Below, piece after piece: positions 11,631 through 23,848 of a DNA stretch of 64,000 nt (position 1 is its first letter; every line of letters starts with the position of its first letter). Location: NCBI RefSeq assembly GCF_963924675.1, contig NC_089222.1, forward strand, positions 558,001 to 622,000, given 5' to 3'. A program made the position numbers and the translations under genes. This stretch comes from Phocoena phocoena (lineage: Eukaryota > Chordata > Mammalia > Artiodactyla > Phocoenidae). Under the pieces are notes generated by a model. That model was not told the origin of the DNA, did no database searches, and worked only from the letters and a program-made list of their open reading frames with translations.

Positions 11631-13375
11631 TTGGCCAAAAAGGGCGTATGTGTTTTTTCCTGAATATATTCAGGAAAAAACGCATACGCCCTTTCTGGCC
11701 AACCAAGCAAGACTGTAAAGGAAATCTGCACTACCTTGAAGTATCACTGCCCACCGGGCAAAAGGGCAATCTGAAAAAAGTGTAAAATCCAAAAAGGTAG
11801 GACAGAATATGGAGAACAGGGAGCCTTGTTATGCTGACTGGCAGGATGTAAATTGCCAGCAGCCACCCTGGAGAAGTGTATGGTGTTTCCTGAAACACGT
11901 AAGAAACAAAGCAACACAGCCTATGGCACTTCCACTTATGGTCCTATAGCTTACGGAAATTAAAATCAAAAACAGACAGCCACCCCAATATTTGGGACGG
12001 CTGTGTTCACAAAAAGCTCGTCTACAGTATCAGGTAAATATCCCAGAGCAAAAAATGGATAAAGAATTTGTGGCACGTACGTACAATGCAATATCACTCA
12101 GCAATGAAATCTGTGTCATCAGGCCCGTAGCGGCATAGTGAGTGGATGCAGGTACGGTGATTCTACGTGAACTACGTCACACAGAAAAAGAAACATCATA
12201 AGATATCACTAATACACGGAATGTAAACTTGACTACACATGAACTGAATTACAAAACAGAACAGGGTCTCAAATTTAGAAAACCAACTAGTGCTTGCTTA
12301 TGGGGAAAGGTGCCTTGGGGTGCTGCATAAAACCAGAGACTGAAATTAGCACAGATAACATTCCATAAGCCAAATATGTAATAGACAAGACGTACTCCTT
12401 GCTCAACGAAATGGACTCAACACCACATATTCAACGCCTAGGAATATACCTGACTAGGAAGAATCTTAATACCCATGGATATATATGTCTCCGTAAGAGA
12501 ATCAAGCGTGTGTACAGTGGCCGAAATGCAGCAGTGAAAATACGATAAATCCCGTTATCAATATAAATTTTGAAAACAAAACACAAAGACAGTGAAATAG
12601 AGAGCAATTCTTAAATAATTCACTCAGGGAATGTGATGCAACCGGGATTGACCACATCTACACCCAGAGCTGGTTGAGACATAAGGCTGGACACTTCAGG
12701 CTGATAGCACTGGTGAGGTTCGGTGAGCAAATGCAGACCCTTTGAAGTCATACTGCATGGTACCTATTCCATGGGTCCCAACACTTCAGGTTCAAGGGAT
12801 TCTTCCTCCAGCTAAAACATGCATGGGAAACCCACAGTATGGTCCACCGTGTGATTGGGAAACGATTTAAAATGCATCTCAGTTTTCGTATCCTGGTACT
12901 CGGGTTCACCATTCCAGATGCTTTACTAACACTCTCCCCGCTTGGAGAGTCAGTGCCTTTAACCTCCTGTTTGGCACAGCTTGCAATTTCTGTGCAAGAT
13001 GAACAGGAATAGGGAGAACCAATGAGAGACTAGCTATAGGTGTCTGCACGGGCAAATGTTATGCTCATTTCTCACCAGGAAGAGGAATTAACCAAAGGCT
13101 CGGCGTGCCCTGCCGGAAACAGATTAGGGCCTGAAGCAATCCTGCGGTTTTGTGCCCAGCTCACAAGAAAGCGAGTTGAAGAAAGGAGCTCAGGGGCACT
13201 GTAATTCACAAACCTGCAGAGTTATAAATGACAGCTATCCTCCAAAAATATATTGAAGTAAGCCTGCGAAGGGGCCTTGAAAGCGGGGCAGAGTTTCAGG
13301 AATACCATTGCAGGGGGTAGACTGGAATTTCCCTGAAACCATAGGAAAAGAGGCAGAACGTCGACAATGATGCAC
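11631..13375 (+). repeat. Monomer A7, subtype I, twin of A8
   Basis: Up to about 12,287 it matches the copy 1,745 bp downstream without a difference that I could see. Both share the deletion CCCAGAGCAAAA (other copies CCCAGAAAGCAAAA) and GGGCAATCTG. Confidence 0.9.
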
Positions 13376-15120
13376 TTGGCCAAAAAGGGCGTATGTGTTT
13401 TTTCCTGAATATATTCAGGAAAAAACGCATACGCCCTTTCTGGCCAACCAAGCAAGACTGTAAAGGAAATCTGCACTACCTTGAAGTATCACTGCCCACC
13501 GGGCAAAAGGGCAATCTGAAAAAAGTGTAAAATCCAAAAAGGTAGGACAGAATATGGAGAACAGGGAGCCTTGTTATGCTGACTGGCAGGATGTAAATTG
13601 CCAGCAGCCACCCTGGAGAAGTGTATGGTGTTTCCTGAAACACGTAAGAAACAAAGCAACACAGCCTATGGCACTTCCACTTATGGTCCTATAGCTTACG
13701 GAAATTAAAATCAAAAACAGACAGCCACCCCAATATTTGGGACGGCTGTGTTCACAAAAAGCTCGTCTACAGTATCAGGTAAATATCCCAGAGCAAAAAA
13801 TGGATAAAGAATTTGTGGCACGTACGTACAATGCAATATCACTCAGCAATGAAATCTGTGTCATCAGGCCCGTAGCGGCATAGTGAGTGGATGCAGGTAC
13901 GGTGATTCTACGTGAACTACGTCACACAGAAAAAGAAACATCATAAGATATCACTAATACACGGAATGTAAACTTGACTACACATGAACTGAATTACAAA
14001 ACAGAACAGGGTCTCAAATTTAGAAAACCAACTACTGCTTGCTTATGGGGAAAGGTGCCTTGGGGTGTTGCATAAAACCAGAGTCTGAAATTAGCACAGA
14101 TAACTTTCATTAAGCCAAATATGTAATAGACAAGACCTACTCCTTGCTCAACGAAATGGACCCAACACCACATATTCAACGCCTAGGAATATACCTGACT
14201 AGGAAGAATCTTAAAACCCATGGATATATATGTCTCCGTAAGAGAATCAAGCGTGTGTACAGCGGCTGAAACGCAGCAGTGAAAATCCGATAAATCCCAT
14301 TATCAAAATAAATTTCGAAAACAAAACACAAAGACAATGAAATAGAGAGCAATTCTTACCTAATTCACTCAGGGCATGTGATGCAACCGGGATTGACCAC
14401 ATCTACACCCAGTGCTGGTTGAGACATAAGGCTGGACACTTCAGGCTGATAGCATTGGTGAGTTTCGGTGAGCAAATGCAGACCCTTTGAAGTCATACTG
14501 CATGGTACACATTCCATGGGTCCCAACTCTCCAGGTTCAAGGCATTCTTCCTCCAGCTAAAACATGCATGGGAAACCCAGAGTATCGTCCACCATGTGAT
14601 TGGGAAACGATTTAAAATGCATCTCAGTTTTTGTATCCTGGTCCTCGGGTTCACCATTCCAGATGCTTTACTAACACTCTCCCCGCTTGGAGAGTCAGTG
14701 CCTTTAACCTCCTGTTTGGCAGAGCTTGCAATTTCTGTGCAAGATGAACAGGAATAGGGAGAACCAATGAGAGACTAGCTGTAGGTTTCTGCACGGGCAA
14801 ATGTAACGCTCATTGCCGACCAGGAAGAGGAATTAAACAAAGGCTCAGCGTGCCCTGCTGAAAACAGATTAGGGGCTGAAGCCATCCTGCGGTTTTGTGC
14901 CCAGCTCACAAGAAAGCGAGTTTAAGAAAGGAGCTCAGGGGCACTGTAATTCACAAATCTGCAGAGTTATAAATGACAGCTATCCTCCAAAAATATATTG
15001 AAGTAAGCCTGCGAAGGGGACTTGAAAGCGGGGCAGAATTTCAGGAAAATGATTGCAGGGGGTAGACTGGAATTGCCCTGAAAGCATAGGTAAAGACGCA
15101 CAAGGTCGACAATGATGCAC
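13376..15120 (+). repeat. Monomer A8, subtype I
   Basis: The first ~655 bp belong to the near-identical block. After about 14,033 it reverts to ordinary array sequence (ACTACTGCTTG, GGTGTTGCAT), marking the right edge of the recent duplication. Confidence 0.9.
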
Positions 15121-16870
15121 TTGGCCAAAAAGGGCGTATGCGTTTTTTCCTGAATATATTCAGGAAAAAACGCATACGCCCTTTTTGGCCAACCAAGCAA
15201 GCCTGTAAATGAAATCTGCACTACAATGAAATCTCACTGCCCCCCCCCGTGCAAAAGGGCCATCTTAAAAAAGTGTAAAATCCAGAAAGGTAGGACAGGA
15301 TATGGAGAACAGGGAGCCTTGTTATGCTGATTGGCAGGATGTAAATTGCCAGCAGCCACCCTGGAGAAGTGTATGGTGTTTCCTGAAACACGTAAGAAAC
15401 AAAGGAACACAGCCTATGGCACTTCCACTTATGGTCCTATAGCTTACGGAAATTAAAATCAAAAACAGACAGCCACCCCAATATTTGGGACGGCTCTGTT
15501 CACAAGAAGCTCGTCTACAGTATCAGGTAAATATACCAGAAAGCAAAAAATGGATAAAGAAGTTGTGGCACGTACGTACAATGCAATATCACTCAGCAAT
15601 GAAATCTGTGTCATCAGGCCCGTAGCGGCATAGTGAGTGGATGCAGGTACGGTGATTCTACGTGAACTACGTCACACAGAAATAGAAACATCATAAGATA
15701 TCACTAATACACGGAATGTAAACTTGACTACACATGAACTGAATTACAAAACAGAACAGGGTCTCAAATTTAGAAAACCAACTAGTGCTTGCTTATTGGG
15801 AAAGGTGGCCTGGGGTGCTGCTTAAAACCAGAGACTGAAATTAGCACAGATAACTTTCCATAAGCCAAATATGTAATAGACAAGACCTACTCCTTGCTCA
15901 ACGAAATGGACCCAACACCACATATTCAACGCCTAGAAATATACCTGACTAGGAAGAATCTTAAAACCCATGGATATATATGTCTCCGTAAGAGAATCAA
16001 GCATGTGTACTGCGGCCGAAACGCAGCAGTGAAAATCCGATAAATCCCATTATCAAAATAAATTTCGAAAACAAAACACAAAGACAGTGAAATAGAGAGC
16101 AATTCTTAAATAATTCACTCAGGGCATGTGATGCAACTGGGATTGACCACATCTACACCCAGAGTTGGTTGAGACATAAGGCTGGACACTTCAGGCTGAT
16201 AGCATTGGTGAGTTTCGGTGAGCAAATGCAGACCCTTTGAAGTCATACTGCATGGTACCCATTCCATGGGTCCCAACTTTCCAAGTTCAAGGGATTCTTC
16301 CTTCAGCTAAAACATGCATGGGAATCCCAGAGTATCGTCCACCGTGTGATTGGGAAACGATTTAAAATGCATCTCAGTTTTCATATCCTGGTCCTCGGGT
16401 TCACCATTCCAGATGGTTTACTAACACTCTCCCCGCTTGGAGAGTCAGTGCCTTTAACCTCCTGTTTGGCACAGCTTGCAATTTCTGTGCAAGATGAACA
16501 GGAATAGGGAGAACAAATGAGAGACTAGCTATAGGTATCTGCACGGGCAAATGTAATGCTCATTTTCCACCAGGAAGAGGAATTAACCAAAGGCTCAGCG
16601 TGCCCTGCCGGAAACAGATTAGGGCCTGAAGCAATCCTGCGGTTTTGTGCCCAGCTCACAAGAAAGCGAGTTGAAGAAAGGAGCTCAGGGGCACTGTAAT
16701 TCACAAACCTGCAGAGTTATAAATGACAGCTATCCTCCAAAAATATATTGAAGTAAGCCTGCGAAGGGGAATTGAAAGCGGGGCAGAGTTTCAGGAAAAC
16801 CATTGCAGGGGGTAGACTGGAATTGCCCTGAAAGCATAGGAAAAGAGGCAGAACGTCGACAATGATGCAC
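15121..16870 (+). repeat. Monomer A9, subtype I, perfect palindrome
   Basis: All 72 palindrome bases pair. An eight-C run near 15,241 contributes to the 1,750-bp period. Confidence 0.88.
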
Positions 16871-16942
16871 TTGGCCAAAAAGGGCGTATGCGTTTTTTCC
16901 TGAATATATTCAGGAAAAAACGCATACGCCCTTTTTGGCCAA
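16871..16942. repeat. 72-bp perfect palindrome (reference copy)
   Basis: Two 36-base arms with no spacer. The centre is CCTGAATATATTCAGG and the ends are TTGGCC...GGCCAA. One copy opens every monomer (starts are listed under the two arrays). I also checked 15121, 25595, 44991 and 55475 as perfect; others carry one to a few mismatches. The right arm, read outward, runs straight into L1-like sequence, so the left arm looks like an inverted copy of about 36 bp of it. A spacer-free palindrome of this size can extrude as a cruciform. Confidence 0.95.
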
Positions 16943-17400
16943 CCAAGCAAGCCTGTAAAGGAAATCTGCACTACAATGAAGTCTCACTGCCCCCCGGGCA
17001 AAAGGGCCATCTGAAAAAAGTGTAAAATCCAGAAAGGTAGGACAGGATATGGAGAACAGGGAGCCTTGTTATGCTGATTGGCAGGATGTAAATTGCCAGC
17101 AGCCACCCTGGAGAAGTGTATGGTGTTTCCTGAAACACGTAAGAAACAAAGCAACACAGCCTATGGCACTTCCACTTATGGTCCTATAGCTTACGGAAAT
17201 TAAAATCAAAAACAGACAGCCACCCCAATATTTGGGACGGCTGTGTTCACAAGAAGCTCGTCTACAGTATCAGGTAAATATCCCAGAAAGCAAAAAATGG
17301 ATAAAGAAGTTGTGGCACGTACGTACAATGCAATATCACTCAGCAATGAAATCTGTGTCATCAGGCCCGTAGCGGCATAGTGAGTGGATGCAGGTACGGT
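16943..17400 (+). pseudogene. L1 ORF2 C-terminal remnant within the monomer (reference copy)
   Basis: In subtype-II copies the frame reads PPWRSVWCFLKHVRNK, then 63 residues from that W to a WIKKLW motif, then YHSAMKS. In L1 ORF2 proteins the W-R-x-V-W-x-FLKK segment, the WIKKMW motif and the YYSAIK motif occur in the same order with the same spacing. The upstream nucleotides (ACTACAATGA, TCTCACTG, GGCCATCTGAAAAAAGT, GGATATGGAGAACAGGGA) also follow the L1 order. In this subtype-I copy the frame is cut by TAG in CCTATAGCTT. It has no catalytic domain: only the extreme C-terminal part of ORF2 is represented. Confidence 0.82.
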
Positions 17401-17830
17401 GATTCTACGTGAACTACGTCACACAGAAAAAGAAACATCATAAGATATCACTAATACACGGAATGTAAACTTGACTACACATGAACTGAATTACAAAACA
17501 GAACATTGTCTCAAATTTAGAAAACCAACTAGTGCTTGCTTATTGGGAAAGGTGCCTTGGGGTGCTGCATAAAACCAGAGACTGAAATTAGCACAGATAA
17601 CTTTCCATAAGCCAAATATGTAATAGACAAGACCTACTCCTTGCTCAACGAAATGGACCCAACACCACATATTCAACGCCTAGAAATATACCCGACTAGG
17701 AAGAATCTTAAAACCCAGGGATATATATGTCTCCGTAAGAGAAACAAGCGTGTGTACAGCGGCCGAAACGCAGCAGTGAAAATCCGATAAATCCCATTAT
17801 CAAAATAAATTTCGAAAACAAAACACAAAG
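17401..17830 (+). mobile_element. L1 3'UTR-derived segment of the monomer (reference copy)
   Basis: Blocks such as GTCACACAGAAAAAGAAA, GATATCACTAATAC, GAACTGAATTACAAAACAGA, GCTTATTGGGAAAGGTG, AGAATCTTAAAAC, TGTACAGCGG and ATCAAAATAAATTT follow the order of a cetartiodactyl L1 3' end. The segment closes with AATAAA and an A-rich stretch, as an L1 would. Confidence 0.78.
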
Positions 17831-18617
17831 ACAGTGAAATAGAGAGCAATTCTTAAATAATTCACTCAGGGCATGTGATGCAACCGGGATTTAACACATC
17901 TACACACAGAGCTGGTTGAGACATAAGGCTGGACACTTCAGGCCGATAGCATTGGTGAGTTTCGGTGAGCAAATGCAGACACTTTGAAGTCATACTGCAT
18001 GGTACCCATTCCATGGGTCCCAACTCTCCAGGTTCAAGGGATTCTTCCTCCAGCTAAAACATGCATGGGAAACCCAGAGTATCGTCCACCGTGTGATTGG
18101 GAAATGATTTAAAATGCATCTCAGTTTTCGTATCCTGGTCCTCGGATTCACCATTCCAGATGCTTTACTAACACTCTCCCCGCTTGGAGAGTCAGTGCAT
18201 TTAACCTCCTGTTTGGCACAGCTTGCAATTTCTGTGCAAGATGAACAGGAATAGGGAGAACCAATGAGAGACTAGCTATAGGTGTCTGCACGGGCAAATG
18301 TAATGCTCATTTCCCACCAGGAAGAGGAATTAACCAAAGGCTCAGCGTGCCCTGCCGGAAACAGATTAGGGCCTGAAGCAATCCGGCGGTTTTGTGCCCA
18401 GCTCACAAGAAAGCGAGTTGAAGAAAGGAGCTCAGGGGCACTGTAATTCACAAACCTGCAGAGTTATAAATGACAGCTATCCTCCAAAAATATATTGAAG
18501 TAAGCCTGCGAAGGGGACTTGAAAGCGGGGCAGAGTTTCAGGAAAACGATTGCAGGGGGTAGACTGGAATTGCCCTGAAAGCATAGGAAAAGAGGCAGAA
18601 CGTCGACAATGATGCAC
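17831..18617 (+). repeat. Non-L1 part of the monomer, origin unknown (reference copy)
   Basis: About 790 bp from after the L1-like A-rich tail to the next palindrome. I recognise no transposon, gene or RNA in it. It holds a short hairpin-like CTCTCCCCGCTTGGAGAG and a TTGCAATTTCTGTGCAAG inverted pair. Confidence 0.6.
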
Positions 18618-20363
18618 TTGGCCAAAACGGGCGTATGCGTTTTTTCCTGAATATATTCAGGAAAAAACGCATACGCCCTTTTTGGCCAACCAAGCAAGCC
18701 TGTAAAGGAAATCTGCACTACAATGAAGTCGCACTGCCCCCGGGCAAAAGGGCCATCTGAGAAAAGTGTAAAATCCAGAAAGGTAGGACAGGATATGGAG
18801 AACAGGGAGCCTTCTTATGCTGATTGGCAGGATGTAAATTGCCAGCAGCCACCCTGGAAAAGTGTATGGTGTTTCCTGAAACACGTAAGAAACAAAGCAA
18901 CACAGCCTATGGCACTTCCACTTATGGTACTATAGCTTACGGAAATTAAAATCAAAAACAGACAGCCACCCCAATATTTGGGACGGCTGTGTTCACAAGA
19001 AGCTCGTCTACAGTATCAGGTAAATATCCCAGAAAGCAAAAAATGGATAAAGAAGTTGTGGCACGTACGTAGAATGCAATATCACTCAGCAATGAAATCT
19101 GTGTCATCAGGCCCGTAGCGGCATAGTGAGTGGATGCAGGTACGGTGATTCTACGTGAACTACGTCACACAGAAAAAGAAACATCATAAGATATCACTAA
19201 TACACGGAATGTAAACTTGACTACACATGAACTGAATTACAAAACAGAACAGGGTCTCAAATTTAGAAAACCAACTAGTGCTTGCTTATGGGAAAAGGTG
19301 CGTTGGGGTGCTGCATAAAACCAGAGACTGAAATTAGCACAGATAACTTTCCATAAGCCAAATATGTAATAGAAAAGACCTACTCCTTGCTCAACGAAAT
19401 GGACCCAAAACCACATATTCAACGCCTAGGAATACACCTGACTAGGAAGAATCTTAAAACCCATGGATATATATGTCTCTGTAAGAGAATCAAGCGTGTG
19501 TACAGCGGCCGAAACGCAGCAGTGAAAATCCGATAAATCCCATTATCAAAATAAATTTCGAAAACAAAACACAAAGACAGTGAAATAGAGAGCAATTCTT
19601 AAATAATTAACTCAGGGCATGTGATGCAACCGGGATTGACCACATCTACACCCAGAGCTGGTTGAGACTTAAGGCTGGACACTTCAGGCTGATAGCATTG
19701 GTGAGTTTCGGTGAGCAAATGCAGACCCTTTGAAGTCATACTGCATGGTACCCATTCCATGGGTCCCAACACTCCAGGTTCAAGGGATTCTTCCTCCAGC
19801 TAAAACATGCATGGGAAAACCAGAGTATCGTCCACCGTGTGATTGGGAAACGATTTAAAATGCATCTCAGTTGTCCTATCCTGGTCCTCGGGTTCACCAT
19901 TCCAGATAGTTTACTAACACTCTCCCCGCTTGGAGAGTCAGTGCCTTTCACCTCCTGTTTGGCACAGCTTCCAATTTCTGTGCAAGATGAACAGGAATAG
20001 GGAGAACCAATGAGAGACTAGCTATAGGTGTCTGCACGGGCAAATGTAACGCTCATTTCCCACCAGGAAGAGGAATTAACCAAAGGCTCAGCGTGCCCTG
20101 CCGGAAACAGATTAGGGCCTGAAGCAATCCTGCGGTTTTGTGCCCAGCTCACAAGAAAGCGAGTTGAAGAAAGGAGCTCAGGGGCACTGTAATTCACAAA
20201 CCTGCAGAGTTATAAATGACAGCTATACTCCAAGAATATATTGACGTAAGCCTGCGAAGGGGACTTGAAAGCGGGGCAGAATTTCACGAAAACGATTGCA
20301 GGGGGTAGACTGGAATTGCCCTGAAAGCATAGGAAAAGAGGCAGAACGTCGACAATGATGCAC
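18618..20363 (+). repeat. Monomer A11, subtype I
   Basis: Ordinary subtype-I copy. The palindrome has a single mismatch in the left arm (AAAACGGGCG). Confidence 0.88.
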
Positions 20364-22101
20364 TTGGCCAAAAAGTGCGTATGCGTTTTTTCCTGAATAT
20401 ATTCAGGAAAAAACGCATAGGCCCTTTTTGGCCAAACAAGCAAGCCTGTAAAGGAAATCTGCACTATAATGAAGTCTCACTGCCACCCGGGCAAAAGGGC
20501 CATTTGAAAAAAGTGTAAAATCCAGAAAGGTAGGACAGGATATGGAGAACAGGGAGCCTCGTTATTCTGATTGGCAGGATGTAAATTGTGAACAGCCACC
20601 CTGGAGAAGTGTATGGTGTTTCCTGAAACACGTAAGAAATAAAGCAACACAGCCTATGGCAATTGCAATTATGGTCCTATTGCTTAGGGAAATTAAAATC
20701 AAAAACAGAGAGCCACCCCAAAGTTTGGGATGGCTGTGTTCCCAAGAAGCTCGTCTACAGTACCAGGTAAATATCCCAGAAAGCAAAAAATGGATAAAGA
20801 AGTTGTGGCACGTACGGGCAATGCAATATCACTCAGCAATGAAATCTGTGTCATCAGGCCCGTAGCGGCATAGTGAGTGGATGCAGGTACGGTGATTCTA
20901 CGTGAACTACGTCACACAGAAAAAGAAACATCATAAGATATCACTAATACACGGAATGTAAACTTGACTACACATGAACTGAATTACAAAACAGAACAGG
21001 GTCTCAAATTTAGAAAACCAACTAGTGCTTGCTTATGGGGAAAGGTGCCTTGGGGTGTTGCATAAAACCAGAGACTGAAATTAGCACAGATAACTTTCCA
21101 TAAGCCAAATATGTAATAGACAAGACCTACTCCTTGATCAACGAAATGGACCCAACACCACATATTCAACGCCTAGGAATATACCTGACTAGGGAGAATC
21201 TTAAAACCCATGGATATATATGTCTCCGTAAGAGAATCAAGCATGTGTACAGCGGCCGAAATGCAGCAGTGAAAATCCCATTATCAAAATAAATTTCGAA
21301 AACAAAACACAAAGACAGTGAAATAGAGAGCAATTCTTAAATAATTCACTCAGGGCATGTGATGAAACCGGGATTGACCACATCTACACCCAGAGCTGGT
21401 TGAGACATAAGGCTGGACACTTCAGGTTGATAGCATTGGTGAGTTTCAGTGAGCAAATGCAGACCCTTTGAAGTCATACTGCATGGTACCCATTCCATGG
21501 GTCCCAACTCTCCAGGTTCAAGGCATTCTTCCTCCAGCTAAAACATGCATGGGAAACCCAGAGTATCGTCCACCGTGTGATTGGGAAACGATTTAAAATG
21601 CATCTCAGTTTTCGTATCCTGGTCCTCGGGTTCACCATTCCAGATGCTTTACTAACACTCTCCCCGCTTGGAGAGTCAGTGCCTTTAACCTCCTCTTTGG
21701 CACAGCTTGCAATTTCTGTGCAAGATGAACAGGAATAGGGAGAACCAATGAGAGACTAGCTGTAGGTGTCTGCACTGGCAAATGTAACGCTCATTTCCTA
21801 CCAGGAAGAGGAATTAACCAAAGGCTCAGCCTGCCCTGCCGGAAACAGATTAGGGCCTGAAGCAATCCTGCGGTTTTGTGCCCAGCGCACAAGAAAGCGA
21901 GTTGAAGAAAGGAGCTCAGGGGCACTGTAATTCACAAACCTGCAGAGTTATAAATGACAGGTATCCTCCAAAAATATATTGAAGTAAGCCTGTGAAGGGG
22001 AGTTGAAAGCGGGGCAGAGTTTCAGGAAAAGCATTGCAGGGGGTAGACTGGAATTGCCCTGAAAGCATAGGAAAAGAGGCAGAACGTCGACAATGATGCA
22101 C
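20364..22101 (+). repeat. Monomer A12, subtype II, 8-bp deletion
   Basis: The L1-derived 107-codon frame is open (20542-20865). Eight bases (CGATAAAT or a shifted equivalent) are missing near 21,277, where other copies read AAAATCCGATAAATCCC. This explains the short 1,738-bp period. Confidence 0.9.
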
Positions 22102-23848
22102 TTGGCCAAAAAGGGCATATGCGTTTTTTTCCTGAATATATTGAGGAAAAAACGCATACGCCCTTTTTGGCCAACCAAGCAAGCCTGTAAAGGAAATCTG
22201 CACTACAATGAAGTCTCACTGCCCCCCGGGCAAAAGGGCCATCTTAAAAAAGTGTAAAATCCAGAAAGGTAGGACAGGATATGGAGATCAGGGAGCCTTG
22301 TTATGCTGATTGGCAGGATGTAAATTGCCAGCAACCACCCTGGAGAAGTGTATGGTGTTTCCTGAAACACGTAAGAAACAAAGCAACACAGCCTATGGCA
22401 CTTCCACTTATGGTCCTATAGCTTACGGAAATTAAAATCAAAAACAGACAGCCACCCAAATATTTGGGACGGCTGTGTTCACAAGAAGCTCGTCTACAGT
22501 ATCAGGTAAATATCCCAGAAAGCAAAAAATGGATAAAGAAGTTGTGGCACGTACGGGCAATGCAATATCACTCAGCAATGAAATCTGTGTCATCAGGCCC
22601 GTAGCGGCATAGTGAGTGGATGCAGGTACGGTGATTCTACGTGAACTACGTCACACAGAAAAAGAAATATCATAAGATATCACTAATACACGGAATGTAA
22701 ACTTGACTACACATGAACTGAATTACAAAACAGAACAGGGTCTCAAATTTAGAAAACCAACTAGTGCTTGCTTATGGGGAAAGGTGCGTTCGGGTGTTGC
22801 ATAAAACCAGAGACTTAAATTAGCACAGATAACTTTCCATAAGCCAAATATGTAATAGAAAAAACCTACTCCTTGCTCAACGAAATGGACGCAACACCAC
22901 ATATTCAACGCCTAGGAATATACCTGACTAGGGAGAATCTTAAAACCCATGGATATATATGTCTCCTTAAGAGAATCAAGCATGTGTACAGCGGCCGAAA
23001 CGCAGCAGTGAAAATCCGATAAATCCCATTATCAAAATAAATTTCGAAAACAAAACACAAAGACAGTGAAATAGAGAGCAATTCTTAAATAATTCACTCA
23101 GGGCATGTGATGCAACCGGGATTGACCACATCTACACCCAGAGCTGGTTGAGACATAAGGCTGGACACTTCAGGCTGATAGCATTGGTGAGTTTCGGTGA
23201 GCAAATGCAGACCCTTTGAAGTCATACTGCATGGTACCCATTCCATGGGTCCCAACTCTCCAGGTTCAAGGGATTCTTCCTCCAGCTAAAACATGCATGG
23301 GAAACCCAGAGTATCGTCCACCGTGAGATTGGGAAACGATTTAAATGCATCTCAATTTTCGTATCCTGGTCCTCGGGTTCACCATTCCAGATGCTTTACT
23401 AACACTCTCCCCGCTTGGAGAGTCAGTGACTTTGACCTCCTCTTTGGCACAGCTTGCAATTTCTGTGCAAGATGAACAGGAATAGGGAGAACCAGTGAGA
23501 GACTAGCTATAGGTGTCTGCACGGGCAAATGTAACGCTCATTGCCCACCAGGAAAAGGAATTAACCAAAGGCTCAGCGTGCCCTGCCGAAAACAGATTAG
23601 GGCCTGAAGCAATCCTGCGGTTTTGTGCCCAGCTCACAAGAAAGCGAGTTGAAGAAAGGAGCTCAGGGGCACTGTAATTCACAAACCTGCACAGTTATAA
23701 ATGACAGCTATCCTCCAAAAATATATTGAAGTAAGCCTGCGAAGGGGACTTGAAAGCGGGGCAGAGTTTCAGGAAAACCATTGCAGGGGGTAGACTGGAA
23801 TTGCCCTGAAAGCATAGGAAAAGAGGCAGAACGTCGACAATGATGCAC
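22102..23848 (+). repeat. Monomer A13, subtype I/II recombinant
   Basis: Subtype I through GTATCAGG, then GTACGGGCAATGC, which otherwise occurs only in its neighbour A12. This looks like exchange between neighbours. The left palindrome arm has one extra T, giving a 73-bp imperfect palindrome at 22,102-22,174. Confidence 0.87.

Larger units (their letters stand above)
16871..18617 (+). repeat. Monomer A10, reference monomer (subtype I)
   Basis: Used here as the reference unit. 16,871-16,942 is the perfect palindrome. About 16,943-17,400 is collinear with the C-terminal end of L1 ORF2. About 17,400-17,830 is collinear with an L1 3'UTR, ending in AATAAA at 17,804-17,809 and an A-rich stretch. 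17,831-18,617 has no relative that I recognise. Confidence 0.9.

Noticed and set aside
16871..18617. CENP-B box in the monomer
   Set aside because: I looked for TTCGnnnnAnnCGGG on both strands of the reference monomer. TTCGTATCC...CTCGGG comes close but the spacing and the central A do not fit.
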